A stretch of DNA of 64,000 nucleotides from Streptomyces scopuliridis RB72 (lineage in GTDB: Bacteria > Actinomycetota > Actinomycetes > Streptomycetales > Streptomycetaceae), in the NCBI RefSeq assembly GCF_000718095.1, contig NZ_JOEI01000002.1:310001-374000 (forward strand). The letters are read 5' to 3'. How positions within the stretch are numbered: position 1 is the first letter of the stretch; each line of letters opens with the position of its first letter. The position numbers were made by a program, and so were the translations under genes. The notes below the pieces were generated by a model. That model did no database searches, was not told the origin of the DNA, and saw nothing but the letters and a program-made list of their open reading frames with translations. Of this stretch, positions 60,268 to 64,000 are shown piece after piece.

Positions 60268-60379
60268 CACGCGAGCCACCTGCCGGCGACGGCCGGACCG
60301 GACACGGAGAGTGCGCGATCCCGCTGACCGAACGCTGTGCCGTCGCTCCCCGTCCCGCAGGAGCGGCGGCACTGCCATG

Positions 60380-62221
60380 TCAGGGGGAGACCGACGCCAG
60401 CGCCTCGGCCTGCTGATGCGTCGGCCGGCTGTCCCTGCGTACGAGGGCGGCATAGCGGCCGTCCTGCTCGATCAGCTCGTCATGGGTGCCCCGCTCCGCG
60501 ATGGCGCCCGCGTCGAGGACCACGATCTGGTCCGCGTCCCGCACGGTCGAGAGCCGGTGGGCGATGGTGATGGTGGTGCGCCCCTCGGAGAGCGCGTCGA
60601 TGGCCTGCTGGACCGCGTGTTCGGTACGGGTGTCCAGCGCACTGGTGGCCTCGTCGAGGATCAGCACCGGCGGGTCACGCAGGATGGTGCGGGCGATCGC
60701 GAGCCGCTGCTTCTCACCGCCGGAGAAGCGGTATCCGCGCTCGCCGACCAGCGTCCCGTAGCCGTCGGGGAGCGAGGCGATGTGGTCGTGTATCTGGGCG
60801 GCCCTGGCGGCCGTCTCGATCTCCTCGTCGGTGGCTTCCGGCTTGGCGAAACGCAGATTCTCCGCCACCGAGGCATGGAACAGATAGGTCTCCTGCGAGA
60901 CGACGCCGACGGCCCGCGCGAGCGTGTCGAAGTCCAGGTCGCGTACGTCGACGCCGTCGATCAGGACCCGGCCGCCGGTCACGTCGTACAGCCGGGGTAC
61001 GAGATAGCTCAGGGTCGACTTGCCGGAGCCCGTGGGGCCGACGACGGCGAGGCTGCCGCCGGCCGGGACCGTCAGACCGATCTCCCGCAGCGTCCTGCGC
61101 CCCTTGTCGTCATAGCTGAAGTCGACGTCCTCGAACCGCACTTCACCGCGGATCGTGTCGAGCTTGACCGGCCGCTCGGGCTCGGTGATGTCGATGGGCA
61201 GATCGAGGTACTCGAAGATGCGCTGGAAGAGGGCGAGCGACGTCTGCATGTCCACGCCGGTGGAGAGCAGGCTCACGGCGGGCCGGAACAGGCCCTGCTG
61301 GAGCGAGACGAAGGCGACGAGCGTACCGATGGAGACGGCCGTGCCACCGGCGCCCAGCGCGATGCCGGCGGCCCAGTAGATCAGGGCGGGCATGGCGGCC
61401 ATGACGATTCCGATGGTCGACATCCGCCACCGGCCGGCCATGTTGGAGCGCACCTCCAGGCCGACCAGCCGCTCGGACTCGTCGGCGAAGGACTTGGTGA
61501 GCGAGTCGGCACGCCCCATCGTGCGGCCCAGGAGGATGCCGCTCACCGAGAGCGATTCGGTGACGGTGGCGGCCATGGTGGCCATCTGCCGCTGGCGGTC
61601 CGTGGTGATCTTCTTGCGCTCGCGGCCGACGCGTCGGCTGATCCAGACGAACACCGGCAGCAGCACCATCGAGACGGCGGTGAGCCGCCAGTCCAGGGCG
61701 AGCATCGCGACGACCGAGGCGACGACGGCCGTGAGGTTGGAGACCAGGGAGGTCGCGGTGGAGGTGACGGTCGCCTGCATGCCGCCGATGTCATTGGCGA
61801 TACGGGACTGGACCTCACCGGTCCTGGTCTTGGTGAAGAAGGCGAGCGGCATGCGCTGGAGCCGGCTGTAGACGCCGGTGCGCAGATCGTGCATGACGCG
61901 CTGGCCGACCGTGGTCGAGATCAGCGTCTGAAGCACGCCGAAGACGCTGTTGACGACCGCCGTGAGGATCATGCCGAGGGCGAGCAGACTGAGCAGGCCG
62001 GTACGGCCCTGCGGTATGGCGGTGTCGAGGATCTCGCGCAGCATGAACGGCGAGGCGACCGTGACCAGCGACGACGCGCCGACGAGCAGCCCGACGATCG
62101 CGAGCCGGCCGCGGTAGGGACGGAAGAGGCCGAAGATGCGCCGCAGCTGGGCGGGCGGCTCCGGCTGCCCCGGATCACCGGGGCGGGACGACGGTGTCCA
62201 CGTCGAGTGTTCGGGTTTCAT
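60380..62221 (-). CDS. ABC multidrug exporter (TMD-NBD half transporter)
   Basis: The 613-aa protein has an N-terminal six-helix domain and a C-terminal ATPase with Walker [11 protein letters not shown], signature [14 protein letters not shown], Walker [14 protein letters not shown] and H-loop IAHRLS. It is a type IV exporter likely working as a homodimer. It is divergent from a MarR regulator. Confidence 0.92.
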   Translation of the reverse strand: MKPEHSTWTPSSRPGDPGQPEPPAQLRRIFGLFRPYRGRLAIVGLLVGASSLVTVASPFMLREILDTAIPQGRTGLLSLLALGMILTAVVNSVFGVLQTLISTTVGQRVMHDLRTGVYSRLQRMPLAFFTKTRTGEVQSRIANDIGGMQATVTSTATSLVSNLTAVVASVVAMLALDWRLTAVSMVLLPVFVWISRRVGRERKKITTDRQRQMATMAATVTESLSVSGILLGRTMGRADSLTKSFADESERLVGLEVRSNMAGRWRMSTIGIVMAAMPALIYWAAGIALGAGGTAVSIGTLVAFVSLQQGLFRPAVSLLSTGVDMQTSLALFQRIFEYLDLPIDITEPERPVKLDTIRGEVRFEDVDFSYDDKGRRTLREIGLTVPAGGSLAVVGPTGSGKSTLSYLVPRLYDVTGGRVLIDGVDVRDLDFDTLARAVGVVSQETYLFHASVAENLRFAKPEATDEEIETAARAAQIHDHIASLPDGYGTLVGERGYRFSGGEKQRLAIARTILRDPPVLILDEATSALDTRTEHAVQQAIDALSEGRTTITIAHRLSTVRDADQIVVLDAGAIAERGTHDELIEQDGRYAALVRRDSRPTHQQAEALASVSP

Positions 62222-62308
62222 GGGCTCCTTCGATGGCTGAGGGGCTCGGGCGGAGGTACGCGGGTACGGGCGTACCCACGAGGCTCGTCGAGCCTAGCTC
62301 ACTGTTAC

Positions 62309-62329
62309 CTATGTTCACAATGACCATAG
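62309..62329. promoter_or_regulatory. Candidate MarR operator
   Basis: CTATG-N11-CATAG forms an inverted repeat in the 126-bp region between the divergent ABC exporter and MarR genes, a position typical for MarR binding. Confidence 0.45.
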
Positions 62330-62347
62330 TCCTGATATTATTCCGCC

Positions 62348-62791
62348 ATGAGCACCCCCGACGCCGACGGCCTGCTGGCGGAGCAGCTGCTGCGGCTGAC
62401 CCGCAGGCTCCACCGCATCCAGAAGCGGCAGTTGGAGCCGATCGGCATCACTCCCGCGCAGGCCCGGCTGCTGCGTACCGTCGCGTATTACGACAAGCCG
62501 CCGCGGATGGCCGATCTGGCCCAGCGTCTCGAAGTGGTGCCCCGGGCCGTGACCTCCCTGGTCGACGGGTTGGAGGCGAGCGGCTCGGTGCGCCGCGCCC
62601 CCGATCCGACCAACCGTCGCGTGGTCCGTATCGAGCTGACCGACACCGGCCGGGCCACGCTGCGGGCCCTGCGCGAGGCCCGCCGGTCGGCCGCCGAGGA
62701 GGTCCTGGCCCCGCTCGCCGCCGAGCAGCGCGAGGTTCTCGGGGGGCTGCTCTCGACGCTGGTCGACGGCGGCCCCGAGCGCCGCTGCTGA
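62348..62791 (+). CDS. MarR-family transcriptional regulator
   Basis: The 147-aa winged-helix protein has the MarR HTH ([20 protein letters not shown], then [13 protein letters not shown]) and wing ([18 protein letters not shown]). It probably represses the divergent ABC exporter and itself. Confidence 0.92.
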   Translation: MSTPDADGLLAEQLLRLTRRLHRIQKRQLEPIGITPAQARLLRTVAYYDKPPRMADLAQRLEVVPRAVTSLVDGLEASGSVRRAPDPTNRRVVRIELTDTGRATLRALREARRSAAEEVLAPLAAEQREVLGGLLSTLVDGGPERRC

Positions 62792-62940
62792 CTCCGGCGC
62801 GGAAGAAGTCCAACAGCCCGTTCCCAAGAGTCCAATCGGACCCTTGCGCATCACCTTGCGCATCGCCCGCGTCGGCGGCCAAGGTCCTTTCCGAGGTTCA
62901 CGCACCAGCCGCGCACGTCAACTCCCCCCTTGGAGGGTCG

Positions 62941-64000
62941 ATGCACGACGCAGCACAGGAGAACCCCGGTACGGAAGACACATCCCCCAGTGAGGACAGC
63001 GCCCAGGGAAGCGCCCAAGGAGAGGTGAGCCGCCGCTCGGTCCTGCGGACCACGGCGGGTGTGGCGGGCGCCGGGCTCGGCCTCTCCGCGCTCGGCGGCG
63101 GCACCGCGGCCGCGGCCGGCCCCGCCGCGGCTGCCGGAGCCGCGGAATCCGCCGCGTCCACCGACTCCTCGGCGCCCCCGCGCAAGGGCCGCACGATGGC
63201 CGGGGTCCCGTTCGAACGCCGCACGACGGTACGGGTCGGCATCATCGGCCTGGGCAACCGCGGCGGCAGCATGATCGACCTCTTCCTCGCCGTCCCGGGC
63301 GTCCGGGTCGTCGCGCTCTGCGACCCGGTGAAGGCGAAGACCGAGAGCGCCGCCGCGAAGGTGGTGCGCGCGGGCCAGCCCGCGCCCGCCGTCTACACCA
63401 ACGGCGAGGCCGACTACGAGAACCTCTGCGCCCGCGGAGATCTCGACTTCGTCTATGTGGCCACGCCCTGGGACTTCCACTTCGAGATGGCCAAGTCGGC
63501 CATGCTGAACGGCAAGCACGTCGGGGTGGAGTGTCCCATCGCCATGCGCCTCGACGAGCTGTGGCAGCTCGTCGATCTCTCCGAACGCACCCGGCGGCAC
63601 TGCATGCAGCTGGAGAACTGCTGTTACGGGAAGAACGAGATGCGGGTCCTGCGGATGGCCCACGCGGGCAAGTTCGGGGAACTGCTGCACGGCGCGGGCG
63701 CCTACAACCACGATCTGCGCGGCCTGATGTTCGACCCCGACTACTACGAGGGGCCCTGGCGCCGGCTCTGGCACACCCGGCTGCGCGGCGATCTCTACCC
63801 CAACCACGGCTTCGGCCCGGTCGCCAACTATATGGACATCAACCGGGGCGACCGCGCGGTCTCGATCACCAGCGTCGGCACGCCCGCGCTGGGGCTCGCC
63901 GAGTACCGCGCCGCCCATATGCCGCCCGGCGACCCGAGCTGGAAGGAGACATACATCGAGAGCGACCGGACCATCAGTCTGGTCAGGACGGCGAAGGGCC
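62941..64000 (+). CDS. Tat-exported Gfo/Idh/MocA oxidoreductase-fold protein (GH109-like), 3' end cut off
   Basis: The visible 353 residues begin with a Tat signal ([14 protein letters not shown] near residue 30), then a Rossmann domain ([19 protein letters not shown]), [22 protein letters not shown] and [13 protein letters not shown]. This resembles NAD-dependent alpha-N-acetylgalactosaminidases of family GH109. ATG 62941 has a GGAGGG site. The end of the gene lies outside the window. Confidence 0.85.
   Translation, partial: MHDAAQENPGTEDTSPSEDSAQGSAQGEVSRRSVLRTTAGVAGAGLGLSALGGGTAAAAGPAAAAGAAESAASTDSSAPPRKGRTMAGVPFERRTTVRVGIIGLGNRGGSMIDLFLAVPGVRVVALCDPVKAKTESAAAKVVRAGQPAPAVYTNGEADYENLCARGDLDFVYVATPWDFHFEMAKSAMLNGKHVGVECPIAMRLDELWQLVDLSERTRRHCMQLENCCYGKNEMRVLRMAHAGKFGELLHGAGAYNHDLRGLMFDPDYYEGPWRRLWHTRLRGDLYPNHGFGPVANYMDINRGDRAVSITSVGTPALGLAEYRAAHMPPGDPSWKETYIESDRTISLVRTAKG

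Noticed and set aside
1..64000. tRNA, rRNA, CRISPR, insertion sequences or integrase/att sites
   Set aside because: No cloverleaf, repeat-spacer array, transposase or integrase signatures were seen on reading the window and its translations.

Overview
This window looks like a Streptomyces (or close actinomycete) chromosome segment. GC is high, GTG starts are frequent, genes are coupled through GTGA/ATGA overlaps, and rare TTA codons are confined to regulators. Positions 1-53,091 hold most of a specialised-metabolite gene cluster whose left end runs off the window. Positions 53.1-64 kb hold ordinary flanking genes.

Layout. 1-643: truncated flavin-dependent halogenase. 996-8,300: a minus-strand deoxyaminosugar operon (NDP-hexose 2,3-dehydratase, 4-ketoreductase, N,N-dimethyltransferase, PLP aminotransferase, 3,5-epimerase, DUF418 membrane protein, glucose-1-phosphate thymidylyltransferase). 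This set fits a 3-(dimethylamino)-2,3,6-trideoxy-L-hexose of the L-rhodosamine type. No 4,6-dehydratase is present. 8.5-13.2 kb: TetR regulator, flavoprotein oxidase, two AraC-type paralogues with N-terminal HTH, and an ABM-fold protein. 13.3-17.5 kb: DoxX, a Tat-exported vanadium-haloperoxidase-like protein, and a fusion of a lantibiotic-dehydratase C-terminal-like domain with a SagB/McbC dehydrogenase. 17.9-21.1 kb: flavin monooxygenase, methyltransferase and MGT-type glycosyltransferase. 21.2-24.8 kb: TetR plus an ABC-2 exporter. 24.9-47.7 kb: one long minus-strand assembly-line operon in the order PKS, NRPS1, NRPS2, GMC oxidoreductase, type II thioesterase, NRPS3. 47.8-49.8 kb: large SARP activator. 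50.3-53.0 kb: LLM oxidoreductase, SnoaL-like protein and a second flavoprotein oxidase.

Predicted chemistry (inference). The PKS has a decarboxylating KSQ loading module and one KS-AT-DH-KR-ACP extension, so it should make a crotonyl (but-2-enoyl) chain. Each of the three single-module NRPSs carries a cyclization-family domain and an adenylation domain whose pocket reads as cysteine. Only NRPS2 keeps the intact DxxxxD cyclization motif. NRPS1 and NRPS3 each end in their own thioesterase. The expected product is an N-crotonylated cysteine/thiazoline (or thiazole) compound, tailored by flavoenzymes and possibly halogenated, methylated and decorated with a dimethylamino sugar. I do not recognise a known product with this gene set.

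Regulation. A bipartite motif, TTGAGCA then (T/C/A)GGAGnn with an 11-bp period, lies about 80-100 bp upstream of five transcription units and in weaker form before three more, including the SARP gene. It has the geometry of a SARP direct-repeat operator. The SARP and one AraC gene each contain an in-frame TTA codon, suggesting bldA control.

The right flank holds a YjbQ-family gene, a small cysteine-rich leader peptide upstream of an ssu sulfonate-uptake operon (ssuC, ssuB, ssuA, ssuD, flavoprotein), an mltG-type gene, an ABC multidrug exporter with a divergent MarR regulator, and a truncated Tat-exported Gfo/Idh (GH109-like) protein.
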